Below are positions 1 through 12,681 of a stretch of 64,000 nt of DNA, one piece after another. Each line of letters starts with the position of its first letter. The first letter of the stretch is position 1. Source of the stretch: Phaseolus vulgaris. Its lineage: Eukaryota > Streptophyta > Magnoliopsida > Fabales > Fabaceae. Made by a program: the position numbers and the translations under genes. The notes under the pieces are model-generated. The model was not told the origin of the DNA and did no database searches. It saw only the letters and a program-made list of their open reading frames with translations. The DNA is taken from assembly GCF_000499845.2 (NCBI RefSeq), contig NC_023751.2:34222309-34286308 (forward strand), given 5' to 3'.

Positions 1-2140
1 TTTAATGATCTAAAGTCTAGTTTTAAAATTATTGTTCTCGATATTATTATTTTAGGACCTGAAGTTATAGTTTTGACTATTTCCTTTATTTAAATTTGAG
101 AGTTGCAAAAGGGTTTTAGGTTGATGGATCTTTTGAAAAGTCTTTGGAGACTTTTCTTTTAATTTCTCTTTCATCATGTTTTTCTTAGCATTCTATGAAT
201 TTTTATTAGGTCAATTGTCACTTGTTTATATCTCATTAGCGTGAAGATTCTTTTCTTTAAAATATCTTTTATATATATCAAACATTAAAATTAATTTATT
301 AAAATAAAAAAATATATTATAATTTTTACATTGTGATATTTAAAAGATACAACTATAGATTTAAATTTTTCCAGATATTTTAATCTTATCTTGTAGATGT
401 CATGATAACCACTAAATAATCATACAAATTTAGTTTCACCAAAGTTAATAAGATATTTTCTTATAAATAACAATATAAAAAAAGTTTAATATACAAGAAG
501 ATAGACCTAAATTATGTATCAATTTTAAAAACAATTTACAGTTACCTTTAATGAAGTGATGATAAATACAAAATTTAACACAATAAACAAATTGTCAAAA
601 AAAAAATTAGTTTTTGATAAATAAAAACTTTTCTTCATTATAACATATTCTTAAAGAAAAAAAATTATCACTTTTTTTTCTAGAAAACTCGAGATTTATT
701 TTATCACTCACACATTAATAACTTAGAGTATTTTTTAAACTTCAATTATGTTTTACCAAACAACCTGAATATTGCTTGAAACTTAGTGTAAATACTATTA
801 ATTATAACTTGAGTCTTATTTGAAACACAACTACTTCAATACAAAGTTTTACACGAAAAAATAGTGATTTAAAATATTATAAGGTTTTGCTTAATAAACA
901 AATAATAGTGTTCTTTGACAAATATAAGATAAAAATTACTACTATATGGTTTGTTATATAAACACAAAAAATATTTTACTAAATATTAGGGCATATAAAG
1001 TTTTGACTAACAAAATTAATCCGGTTGTTGTTTTCCAATTTAGAAGATTACTTTGTATAGAAGTTAAGAGAGAAGTCAATGTAAATATTATTCTACTCAT
1101 AACAATTATCTACACGACACATGGATGCACTAAATGCGCTTCATACAACATTAAATGTTTATCTTTTCTTTAAACAATATCTTGATAACTAACATGACTT
1201 ATCAAAATTAGGTCAAAGAACTTTTACCCAAACTACATTAAAACATAATATTTCGTGCGACAATATTAATTTATAATAAGCTTATAAAAAAAATTTAGTA
1301 TACAATATTAATTTAACTAGGTGTCTATTGTTTGATTAATGTTTTATTTATTAGACATAATAGAACACAATAAGTTACATCTAGTTTCATTGATGTTTTA
1401 CTTATGAAACACAATAAAAGAACATATTGTTTCGTTGAGGTTTTGCTTATTAGAAACAACAAGAGAACACAATATGCTATCTCTCAAATCATCTATTTAA
1501 AAATTATCATCAACTTCTTTTTGTTTAACAAAATTTAATCAAAATCATCAAAGATTCGATAGCCTTTACTCTAACTAGCATAAATGGAAAAGAGTGGGTG
1601 GGAAAGCTTACATGAACTAAGCAAGAGAAATTGACAAAATGAAGAAAAAGGTGTTTTTTTTCCAGAACAAAAAAATACATGACAACCCAAGAAGATATTT
1701 TGAGGGATCATGACAAGGTGAAGGTAAAAAAGATAAAGTTTAAAGAAGAAAAAAAGGGTTGGAATTTTCTCACCCAATGTTTGAAAATGAGCTAGAATGG
1801 ATGAACTTTGAGCACACCTTTAGGCACCCATAGTAAGCGCATTTTGTTTTGTTGACACGAATCAGAGATATAACTGGTCACAACAATGAGACGAGGACTG
1901 TGTTTGAAAGGAGGAAAAAGGTGCAGAAGTTCTACAAGTGTTTAAAAGCTCTTGAATTTTAGTTCATAAAAATTATAAATTAAACTTTTTACAAATATTT
2001 TTTCATCGTAGAAAAAGACAGATACTGAGAAACTGTAAAGTATGAAGACTTGACTTATCGCCGCATATTCAGATCCAAACACGCTTATAGAAGAAAAGAA
2101 AAGAGAGAGAGAGAAGAATTTGGAATAAAAAACCTACTAT
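1..2140. other. AT-rich intergenic DNA, no gene recognised
   Basis: This is a very AT-rich stretch upstream of the O-fucosyltransferase-like gene. Short open frames on both strands (for example 946-1173 plus and 1571-1777 minus) are low-complexity, have no recognisable domain and look like chance. The last 150 bases before the first gene are purine-rich (GAGAGA around 2103-2115), which is common in plant leaders. No RNA gene was recognised. Confidence 0.5.
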
Positions 2141-2207
2141 TCAATCACTCACTGCAACTTTAATCAGTGGCAGCAACAAAAGCACGTTGTGTGTGAACAG
2201 TGATAAC

Positions 2208-2297
2208 ATGCCATGGCGCAAAATGGCAGCAACAGCACCGCTGCCGTGGACGGCGTTCCACACCGACTCAACAGCCCGCGTTACTCCGGCTCCGTGA
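2208..2297 (+). promoter_or_regulatory. Upstream ATG opening a 29-codon frame over the main start
   Basis: An ATG at 2208 lies five bases before the chosen start at 2213, in another frame. It opens a 29-codon frame ending in TGA at 2295-2297, so it overlaps the beginning of the main coding region. The upstream ATG has A at -3 but C at +4. The main ATG has G at -3 and G at +4, the stronger context. Scanning ribosomes could use either, so this may lower translation. This applies only if the transcript starts upstream of 2208, which is likely but not shown. Confidence 0.45.
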
Positions 2298-5200
2298 CTC
2301 GCCGAGCCCACTCGTTCAAACGCAAGAACAACAACAATAACAATGAAATTGAGCTTCAAATCAACTCACCCAGATCCCCTCTGGTTCCTGCTGAAGGCTC
2401 TGCTTTGAAAAGGAACAATCTTCAGCATCATCATGTGAGCCACAAGGAGAAAAGGAACAAGTTTGGGCATTGGGTGTTCTTTCTCTTCTGTGGGGTGTGC
2501 TTGTTTCTGGGCCTTCTCAAGATTTGTGCCACTTCCTGGTGGTTCCGATTTTCAGTACACAGTACAAGTGAATCCGTTCAGGTTTCAGTTTCAGTTATGC
2601 CACGCTTAATCTTATTATGATGTGATGGAGTTGATGATGTTTGCCGTTTAAAACATCTGTGGAGAGGAAAACTTGTCATTGAAAATCTTTTGTTACATTT
2701 TTCGTGCGATGCTATATGATGATGATTGATTGAAAATTGATGATAACCTTTGTCAATGTTTAATTTAAACCTTTACTGATTGAAACTTCAATTTTGATTG
2801 GAAAACGTTTTTAAAATATCAAAATCAGTGTATTTTGAAGGCAGAAAAGCACCAAAAACCAGGAGAGAATTTGGACTCCATAAAAACACTAGAGGAACAA
2901 AATTGAGGTGTCTCGTAATTTTTACGAATTAGGTAGGTTGACTGAGAATATGGTAGGTCACACTAAGTAAATTATTTCACCCTCTTATCAGGAACTATCT
3001 GACTCCATTAATAATCGAAATCTAATGGATCAAAGCTCCCATGGTTATGCATATAGGGAGGGAGCAAGTGAGGCTGAAAGAACTCTGAAGATGGTAACTA
3101 CAGGAATGATTGACACTCAGGCTGGCATGGCTGAAGTAAGCCTCTAATCTATATTTCATCATGTTTTCAGGTGTGTTATATTCAGTTAATTATTCTAGGT
3201 TGTCAAATAAAATTACATTGTATTTGGAATGATAGGCACATGGTGATTTATTCGTGTATTTTTCCTTTTCATTTATCAACATTTCCTTTTTGTTCAGGAA
3301 TCAGGAACCTGGTCTATTCCCAACTATAAGAATTTCACCCAATGCATAGACCTGCCAAGAAATCATAAAAGTGTGTTATTTTATTATCAAGTATTTTCTG
3401 CTATTCATTTTTCGATATTTCTCTCTGCTAACCTTTGAATTCTATTTTGCAGAGCTAGATGCAAAGACCAATGGCTACATTCTTGTAAATGCTAATGGTG
3501 GCCTGAATCAAATGAGATTTGGGGTCTGGATGTGTTGGTTTCTGATGAAATATCTGAAAAAGTTAGGTAGGCGGCAAGCATAATCTAACATGTTAATATA
3601 TTTTGAATGCAGATATGTGATATGGTTGCTGTTGCTAAGATTATGAAGGCAACACTTGTTCTTCCTTCTCTTGATCACACTTCGTACTGGGGTGATGCAA
3701 GGTTGGTTTATTTTTACCTCATCTGGTACTGTGGTATTGGAAAATAGGATTGGTTCGTGTATGCACAATACCCTTGTTTCTTACAAAACCAAAACTTCAT
3801 TCAGTTTTCAGTCGACCATGATTACTGATAAAAGATTTGTGTAGTGTTAGACTATTTCAAGTCGAGTCATTGCATAAATGAGAAATAGAGATGATCAAAT
3901 TGCTGTAAGAAATGAACTAGGGATAAATTTAACCAGTTGGAACGTATGCTAACACTTTTGAGAAGTGTGCCATCAATTGCAATCTTAAAGCCAACATCTT
4001 TTTACAGACAATGTTCATAACTTCTGCCTTAAATGGCAAAAAATTCTACATGGGAGAGATCTGGTTGGTCCTTTGAATCTCTCCCTCTTCTATTCCTCAT
4101 ATATTTTTTTCCATCAGCTATCAATTATTAAATTTGATAATTGTCTCAGATGATGTTTTAAGTTGCCAATAAGATCCAATATTCAATACTTCGTAAATAA
4201 TTTATTTTGATATGTTTGCAGTGGCTTCAAGGATTTGTTTGACTGGAAACATTTTATTGAGACACTGAAGGATGATATCCAAGTAGTTGAGACATTACCA
4301 CCTGCTTATGCTGAAATTGAACCTTTCTCCAAAACACCAATATCTTGGTCTAAGGTCAACATAAAACTCTATTACTTTTTGAATTTAAAATGATATGTTT
4401 GATTAATTGATTTTTTGTATTCTTGTGGAAGGTGAGCAACCCGTATGATGTATTTAGGTAGCCAGTTGAAGTTTATATCAAATGAGAGTATGAAATGAGA
4501 GACATAATTGATTGAGTTTCTTTGTTATTTTTTTTGTCTGTTTTTCCAAAACATTTCAATGACAGTCGATAAATTTACATGCTTGTTCACAGGCCAGTTA
4601 TTACAAGACTGAGGTTCTTCCCCTCCTAAAGCAGCACAAAGTGATCTACTTCACCCATTCTGATTCCAGGCTTGCTAATAATGGAATTCCAAGCACAATA
4701 CAAAAACTAAGATGTCGTGTAAATTATAGAGCACTTAAATATTCTGCTCCAATTGAAGAATTTGGAAACAAATTAGTATCCAGAATGCGGCAGAATGAAA
4801 ATCCGTATCTCGCGCTTCATTTGAGGCAAGTTGCAACTCTAATATTTTAGTACAATGTGAAGAGTGGATCCTCTTCTCTTCTCAACTTTCTTCTATTTTG
4901 CTCTATTTCATTTATGTGAGTGCATATGTATTCTTAACAATGAAGGACTAATTATGAGAATGATGATTTTCTGCTCTGATCATACAAATACATAGCTCAA
5001 TCACCACCAAGGTCCTTTGGGGATTACTTGAGCATAAAATATTCATTTATAATTTATCTGTTAGGTTGAATCCTACTCTATGTAAGTAGTTGTCCGGTGA
5101 GGTAAGACATAAGACTTAATTATTGGGCTAGTTTCAGTTGATCTAAACTGATCAAATATTTTTTTTCTCTCCTGATTAGAAGTTTTGCTTTAAATCACCC

Positions 5201-6019
5201 TGCTCTATGTCCTTTTTCAACAGGTATGAGAAGGATATGCTTGCATTTACAGGGTGCAGCCACAATTTGACTGCAGAGGAAGATGATGAACTACGACAGA
5301 TGCGATATGAAGTCGGCCACTGGAAGGAGAAGGAGATTAATGGGACTGAGAGGAGATTGACAGGGGGTTGTCCATTAACTCCTAGGGAAACTTCCCTATT
5401 GCTTAGAGCACTGGGTTTTCCATCACAGACCAGGATTTATCTGGTAGCCGGCGAATCGTATGGTAGAGGAAGTATGAAATATCTTGAGGATGATTTTCCC
5501 AACATTTTCTCTCATTCCTCTCTGTCTTCCAAAGAAGAGTTGAATCCTTACAAGAATCACAAGAACATGTTAGCTGGTATAGACTTTATTGTTGCACTTC
5601 AGAGTGATATATTTCTCTATACACATGATGGAAATATGGCAAAGGCAGTACAAGGTCATAGGCGCTTTGAAAACTTCAAGAAGACCATCAATCCAGACAA
5701 GTAACACATTCTTCACCAATTCTTACTTGTAGATTAACTGTTTGATCATATATTCATATTTACATTACTGCTGCAATGTGAAATTATTGCTGATTTAAAG
5801 GGTTGGTGCAGGGTAAATTTTGTTAAACTCGTTGACAAGTTGGATGAAGGAAAAATTTCTTGGAAGAAGTTCAGCTCCAAGGTAAAAATACTTCACAAAG
5901 ACCGAATAGGTGCTCCATATCTTAGGGAGCGTGGAGAATTTCCTAAGCTAGAGGAAAGTTTTTATGCAAATCCTATGCCAGGATGTATATGTGAAACAAG
6001 ATTAGAGACCTCACAGTAG
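2213..6019 (+). CDS. O-fucosyltransferase family protein, 9 exons, 598 aa
   Basis: Plant GDP-fucose protein O-fucosyltransferase-like family: predicted Golgi type II membrane glycosyltransferase that would use GDP-fucose; the acceptor is unknown. Coding exons: 2213-2581, 2992-3135, 3298-3370, 3453-3523, 3613-3701, 4222-4354, 4593-4825, 5224-5700, 5812-6019; total 1797 bases, phases all consistent. Residues 1-85 are a basic cytosolic tail with an Asn run (39-44). Residues about 86-108 are a single membrane anchor. Conserved family motifs follow: [12 protein letters not shown] (208-219), [14 protein letters not shown] (about 243-256), LALHLRYEKDM (366-376, with the HLR basic residue), AGESYG (446-451) and [13 protein letters not shown] (506-518). 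The start is the first ATG in frame with the anchor. Intron 7 uses GC-AG. The 3' end faces the MOB1 gene. Family is certain; the exact paralogue and substrate are not. Confidence 0.93.
4826..5223 (+). other. GC-AG intron (intron 7 of the O-fucosyltransferase-like gene)
   Basis: The exon ends ...CATTTGAG and the intron begins GCAAGT. The acceptor is TTTTTCAACAG before GTATGAG. Joining these gives HLR-YEKDM, the conserved family motif. The nearest GT donor (GTTGCA, four bases later) would create an immediate in-frame TGA. The AG|GCAAGT donor fits the strong consensus known for GC-AG introns. Confidence 0.88.
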
Positions 6020-7549
6020 GTTGTGTTTCATATTGTGCCATGATGAGGGCTGCATCTATAGGTTATTTTCAATACTTTTGTCTTGCAAAGGTGAGAATGT
6101 GATTGTTCAAAAGCTTGGTTATATGACAAGTGCTAGTGCTTGAGAAGGTGTACATGCTTACATGGGGCCAAGAAAAAGGGGTAAAAACTGAGCTACTCAG
6201 CTGCTGCATTTCAAATTGAAGGATCAAGCACAACATCTAATGAAAAACTATACCTTAGTCACACTTCTAATGAAAAGGTTTTTTCTTTTTTCTTAATATT
6301 TCTAGATTGTTAATTATTCAATATCTATTCATGCCAAGAAAAGATAGCAAACTGAATAATATGTATTGTTATAGTTCATTATTCAATAGTACAAAATACT
6401 CTGGTTTTGTGCATTAGCAATTCTTTTAAGCAGGTGTTCTTAGATGAGACTTTAGTGTTGCTCATTTTGATTACCCTTTAATTGATATGATTAGATTCTT
6501 GATACAATTTGATTGATTTAAAAGTCATATGGAAAAACATACAATCATTAAAGATAATGGTTAACAATTTATCCAAAGTTGTCAAACTTCAGAAAAAAAA
6601 CATTAAAATACCCATAAATAATGTAATAATTTAATATTATATGATGTTATAAATAACTTTTTATATTTTTTTACTGTAATATTATTATTATTAGTTTATT
6701 ATTTACTTCAGAGTTGTGAGATGGTAAAGTGTGGAGCAGAATCTGATACACAAAATCTGATATAATTAATATTTTTTCATTTATAATCTGATTATAATTA
6801 GTGGATGAAATTTTAATAAAATTATTTCATATAATAGCAAATTTTAATATCCAAACTCTATTTATAGTTACGATTTTTAACTATTAATTTAATGTTATAC
6901 TTGTTCATTATTATTTTAACTATAATTTTTTTATTTTTTTTTAGAAAATGTTTATTTTTTATTGAGAAAGGGCAACTATTTTAAATTATAATAAAAATAA
7001 TTTTGTTCACAAATATACTTGAAATTCAATTTTTACAATTTGTTATATTATAAAAAACTAAACAAAATTATAATTATTAAAAATATGCAGGACCTAATAT
7101 TAAGATTTGAATTAATAATTAATGATATTTTTATTTGTCATTTTACAACTTTCAACTAATTAATCAACTAGTTTTATAAAAAAAATCAGTTCTTAACAAC
7201 CTTTTTGGAGTAATTTTAGCAAACATAGCCTTAAATTTAAAGTTTTGTATGGATAATTTTAATAATAAAAATTGAATTATATGTGGATGTCTATTACTAA
7301 AATGAAACTAAAAGAACACAAACAATACTTATATGATGGTATTACATATATGCTTTTTCCTTAGAAATAATATTTCCCTGCTGTTAGTATTATGACAGTG
7401 GGGACTTCAAAACATCTGATAGAGACTAATATATAAGGGTTGAGAAAGACTTTTCATTTAGCAAGTATTTTTACAATGACACAAAATTGTATAGCCAACA
7501 TTTCCAGTGTTTAACCTCCCAAAAAATATGGAAGAAAACATCAATAACA
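6020..7549. other. Convergent intergenic region
   Basis: Holds the 3' untranslated ends of two tail-to-tail genes. The middle (about 6600-7200) is AT-rich with no repeat or gene that I recognise. Poly(A) sites cannot be placed with confidence. Confidence 0.5.
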
Positions 7550-10400
7550 CTATAACTGAATAATTGATTCAACAAGGTCCTCAAGAGGTGCCAACTCTGC
7601 TTTGTCGATCAAACGGAATTCCTGCAACACAAAATTCAACAGGAAAATATGAATATTAGGTGATAGCAGACAAGTTGAGATTTGAACATGCAACAACATG
7701 TAACTCACATGCCAACAATCTTACACTGCAACAAGGGTCATATGATATGACACAGTAAATTCTGTGAATTGTAAATGCAGCAATGAATTTCTCTCTAACT
7801 TACTTACCCAAGTAAACAAAACAAAATGCTTGAAGCAAGTATTGAGGTGAGCTTCTTCTTTCAAACTCACTATCTTCTGAAAATGTGAATGGTAAATGTG
7901 AGCATATACACGGAATAATCGCTTGAAAATTGTCTTGACAACTTCTCGGAAATTGGATGGAAAGGGAGCCCCTGCAGAAACCAATACAAGTGTGTTATGA
8001 TGCATATAATAAGGTGAATAAAGTCCAGAGAATTCAGCTAACTGGACCACTAGCTTTATCAATATGTCCAACATACCCAATCTTTGAGGGAATATTGTTT
8101 CATCATCTAGTTGAGATTCAATCCAGTCCATCAAATACTCAACATATTTTGGAGCAGACACCTCTATTGGTTTCTTTATAGTAATACCATCAGCCCATCG
8201 ATACTCGTACCTGTAGTGTATATAATGTTGTTTACAATGATATAGATACCCCATTTAAGGATATGAAGCTATGGATAATTGACTAACTAGACAATGAAAA
8301 AGTTAAGGAAAAATGGTATAAAAAATGTGAAAAAGGGTGTTGCAATCTCAAGGAACATGGTATGCTCTCTTCTCTTATTCACAATGTTTCATGTAAAATA
8401 TATTTTCCCATTTTCTTGGTTGAAATCTGTTTCTTTTGTCCCTCCCCATGCATATAGCTTCATAAATCATCCTAGAAAATATATTTAGCTACAAACTGAT
8501 CATTCAAGACAAGAATCTCTGCCTCAAACATTGAAAAGGTACAGAAAGTTGTACGCCATATTTACTAAAACCATATATTAAGATAAACTAAAAGCCAATT
8601 GCTGGAAATACAGTGCAGACAAGCCAAAAAGAGGAAAGATACACATAGTGGCCTATCTAATCTAGCTACAACAATGCTATGTAAGAAAATTAAGAAGAGT
8701 TGCTTGAAGGATAAAACAATACTTTGGTCCAGCAGACATTGTAGGGCAGTTATTTGCTGTGCAGAATTCAGTAAGTGTACCAAAGAGGATATTCACTTGA
8801 TTAAAGAAGTCAACAGCTGCACATAAAGACAAAATGAAACCCCAAGCATTGTCAATAATATTGAAGAGGTTAAGAAAATCAGTATCAAGAATATGGAAGA
8901 GATGGAGCACTATCTGCCAAGAGCTAAATAGTAAAGATTCTTACTGTTTACAGCTAGCCACTCATTAATATCTTCACCAGGAGGCAGTTTAACAGCTTCC
9001 CTCAAGTTTCCACTACCTAACGTGGCATCGATGTGTTTTTGAAGTTGAGCACCCTGCATTTTATAACCAAAATGCATAGAAGGCTCAATTGCCTGCACAT
9101 AAACCATAAAGAAAAAAAAGGCAAAAGAATCCATTAACCATTCCACAAGTAAAATTACCAACCTTACTTCCCGATGGGGCACTCTTTTTTGGACGAAATG
9201 TTTTTTGGTTTCTGCATGGATCAAAGTTTGATTGCATGAGTACTCATCGACAGAAACAAAACAAAAGTACACCACAAAACTACAAGACAAGAAAAAAAAA
9301 ACTTGAATAAAAAGAGGGATTAATCAAAAGAAACAATCATTTTACTTGAAGAAAAAGTTGCAGGGAAAAAATTGCAGATTGGAGCCATTTTGGCCATATA
9401 ATGGTTTCTACCAATGATCTATGCCCAATAAATGCTTATGGATTCAAATCTCATCAACTGGTTTTAAAACAATTGGTGTTGAAGGCAGCTTTAGATGCTA
9501 ATGACCGTTAAGAAATGGTGGTCTTTATGTCCCATTTCACATACCAGAATTTAAGTTTTGAAAAGTTCAGTAGCACAAACAAATTTTGATGGCATAGTAT
9601 TCATCATAAATCTTTTTAAGCCACCCGGGCATCACAGAAGCAACTAAAAACTCAAAAAGAATCCTTGTAGCACCAAATCAAGTATGACCAGCTGAGAATC
9701 ACATGCATACTTGACATCATCATAGTATCCTTCAAAGCCCCTAAATTTAATTTCTGCCATGAGAAAGCCTAGTAATATACCACTCAATTTAAAAACATTT
9801 AACATATCAGGAATTTCACCCCTTGTTCTGTTTGAAAGATGTAAAGAGCAAGAATTCCTTCCTTCCAACTTTTGCCTCTCCCCTAATATTGGGAGATTAT
9901 ATTTTCATCCTTTCCCATCCTCTGATCCAAACATTCCTTATTACATTAATTAGATGCCTATTTGAATTCTCTTTCCTGAATCACTTGATCAATTCCTACT
10001 ATGAGCTTCAGAATGTGACAAATTACCATTGCTATAATATAATAAAAGCAATAATCAAATTAAGGCATAGAAAATTTCATACCCATGATATCAACACAAT
10101 CAGTAATTATTACGTCTGTTATAAGCCATCCCATTTAAAAGAACACAAAAGACAATTTAAGTACAAACAGATTAAGAAAACTCTAAGATCAAACAAAGGG
10201 AATAAAAACACATCATAAAACAAATAAAGGGCAGGCTCAAAATCAAAATCCAAGCTCATCCTCAAAAGGGTAAAACGAAAACACATAAAAAGACAATTTT
10301 TTTTATAAAAAAATCCCAGAATCCAAATGAAAATATCAAGCAGAAGAAAAAGGAGAAGAATTGAAATGAAGAACCTGTTTCCAAGACCGAAGAGACTCAT
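7550..10400 (-). CDS. MOB1: MOB1-like kinase activator, 7 exons, 215 aa
   Basis: MOB1 is the small scaffold that binds and activates NDR/LATS-type kinases in the Hippo-like pathway (plant SIK1/NDR modules; growth and cytokinesis). Coding exons in gene order: 10400-10375, 9211-9163, 9053-8945, 8816-8723, 8210-8077, 7971-7808, 7621-7550; total 648 bases, exactly 216 codons. The protein starts [18 protein letters not shown] and has the usual MOB1 length. Zinc ligands are in place: C80 and C85 (FCTANNCP) and H162 and H167 (YAHIYHSH). The conserved core [23 protein letters not shown] and [14 protein letters not shown] is intact. Intron 1 is long (about 1.16 kb). Near the C terminus [10 protein letters not shown] replaces the more usual EFGLIDKKEL as I remember the family. 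The start is fixed by the invariant MSLFGLG. The identification is secure. Confidence 0.96.
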
Positions 10401-10640
10401 GGTGAATCAATCCCAAGCGTCTCTTTTTCTTGAAGATCCAAATACCAAAGGGTCGTCCTATCCCAATTACAAACACAAAAATCTGAAGAATCAGAAAAAC
10501 AAGTTTATAATATATAGAGAAACAGAGACAGAGAGTGCTCACTCTCCTTATTGCCAGCCTGTCATTGCCTCCGTTTCTCTCTCTCTCTTCCCCCAAAATA
10601 GAGAGAGAAACCCAAAAACTCCATTTGCCAACCTGCATCA
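10401..10640 (-). promoter_or_regulatory. MOB1 leader, purine-rich on the coding strand
   Basis: Immediately upstream of the MOB1 ATG the plus strand is rich in CTCTCT/TTCC (10571-10595), so the coding strand is GA-rich, as is common in plant 5' leaders and core promoters. The transcription start cannot be placed by eye. Frames on either strand here are low-complexity. Confidence 0.35.
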
Positions 10641-11442
10641 TGCTTACCTGGCTGGCTCTGCATCATGCTCCTCTTTTTTTCTCCTAATTTTCTACCTTTT
10701 TCTTATCTCTTTTTATTTTTAGCATATATTCTTATCCTCATTTTGTTATTGTTCCTTTTTAGCCTCTTACAATTTCAAGACTTTGCAAATGAATGAATGA
10801 TATTATTATAACAGTTGCACATGAATTTAGGCATCAAATTAATGGTGAATGAAAGCATTAAAATCAAATATCCTTTTTTATTCCTCAAGAAAATTCTATG
10901 GTACTGGTGCTGGCCTTCTTTTTTGGTTCAGTGGTGGGCTTAAGTTTGAAATGTTCTCTTCAAAACATATTAACTCAGAACTGTTCATGCTGTCATAATT
11001 TTATGTACGATGTTAAAATACAAGTAAAAAGTTAAAGAAAAAAAAACCATATAATTAAGAAAAAATTATATATTTGAAGTTTGATTACAATAGTATAACT
11101 ACTTGAATTAGATTGGTTCAACAGAGTGGCTTTGACAAGTTTCTTAACTCATGAATTCTCAATTTAAAATATGCATTACATTGTTTTTTATTTTATTTTT
11201 TTGGCAAAATATAATTGTCAAAATAATGTTGAAGGTTCTCTCTCATCCAATCATTTACAGCTTGATGCCAACTTTTATGTATAGTACAATATATTTAATT
11301 CATAAGTATTAATTGGAATGAGATCATTCATGATACCAAATGTTTACTTTACACATAATAATTGTTCTGATCACTTTCTGAAAAACCCCTCACCTCCTTT
11401 TTTATTTGATTTTCATTATATGATCTGGTTTAATATTCAATG

Positions 11443-11493
<51 letters not shown>

Positions 11494-11739
11494 TCAGTGT
11501 TGTTCAAATTTAGATTTGTGTATGTGTGTAATAGTTGTTATATGTTATGAGTTGTTTTTCTTTCCCAAAATGTTCTTGTTGCCCACTAAATATTTGCATT
11601 TTATATCTTTATCTCATCCCTACATCAATGTTAACATGTTATATAGTTTGAAAATTTCACAAAATTTGACACCAATAATATATTTAATATAAAGATAAAA
11701 TTCAATGGTTGAATAAAATTCAATAGTTAAAATTATATA
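10641..11739. other. AT-rich upstream DNA with a TA microsatellite
   Basis: Contains a TA dinucleotide run of about 48 bases (11445-11492). The frame at 11318-11692 is an artefact of reading through it. Nothing else is recognised. Confidence 0.5.
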
Positions 11740-11905
11740 ATATTAGAAAAATATTAAATAAAAATTAATTCTAATTTAAAAAATAATAATAATTATTGAC
11801 TAAATTATATACTATTTTATAGATTAAAAAATTATTAGTTTTAAAGTAGTTTCTATTATTAATAAAAATTATTAATAAAAAATTATAAATGAGTTTGTAA
11901 TTACT
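11740..11905. mobile_element. Partial copy of the AT-rich palindromic MITE-like family
   Basis: Shows the phrase set shared by this family: ATTAAATAAAAATTAATT, then GACTAAATTATATACTATT, then AGTTTCTATTATTAATAAAA. It looks like one arm of the palindrome seen complete at 13770, 19197 and 58675. It is non-coding, and the ends are approximate. Confidence 0.5.
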
Positions 11906-12240
11906 TACTTGTACTTATATACTAATTTTTAGAATATAAAGTAGTTGAGATATTTATGGTTTTATACTCACCTATACTTAATATATTTAGAAATATAACC
12001 ATTGACAAAATATTTAAACATATCCAAATAACTTGAATAAAAACAACTGATAACTAACAAAGAGGGTAAATTATTTTAAGGATTTAAAAGCCTATAAATA
12101 TATTAGTAGTTAGTTAATTTTTTCACTTATAATATTTCCAAAAAGTTCTTACTTAAGCTTTAGAAAATCTTATGTAGGTGTGGATATCTATTTGGTCTTT
12201 TACAACAAACTCAAATCTCAAAAGGATCAACTATGTTTCT

Positions 12241-12681
12241 TGAAGACTTTATTTTTTCCACCTTAGAAGTATATACTCATTTTCGACAAGAACATTTGAG
12301 ACTTAGTAAGGGTTTGGGTATAACATTATTTTGTTCTCCATGATTTGTAGGATATTTTTCTCTAGTTCTACATATAAATAACCTACAAAGATTAACTTTA
12401 ATACCAACTAAAATAATATGTTAACTTAAAAAAGAACGTTTAATATTTTTTACACAAAGATGAAAACATCAGTTTTTCTACCTTAGAAGTATATACTCAT
12501 TTTCGGCAAGAATATTTGAGACTTACCAAGGGTCTGGATATAACATTCATTTGTTCTCCATAATTTGTAGGATATTTTTCTCTAATCTTACATATAAATA
12601 ATCTACAAAGGTCAACTTTAATACCAACTAAAATAATATGTTAACTTAAAAAAGAACATCGAATATTTTTTATACAAAGAT
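12241..12681 (+). repeat. 220-bp direct tandem dimer
   Basis: Two adjacent copies, 12241-12460 and 12461-12681, in register at exactly 220 bases. The landmark CCTTAGAAGTATATACTCAT is at 12261 and 12481, and the block ending in ACAAAGAT ends at 12461 and 12681. They differ by scattered substitutions only, so the duplication is not very recent. There is no coding content and the parent element is unknown. Confidence 0.85.

Noticed and set aside
2141..2359. Open frame on the minus strand over the first O-fucosyltransferase exon
   Set aside because: It is antisense to a coding exon whose plus-strand translation matches the family and splices in phase.
11318..11692. 124-codon frame with an alternating Ile/Tyr run
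   Set aside because: It is produced by reading through a TA microsatellite; no domain on either side.
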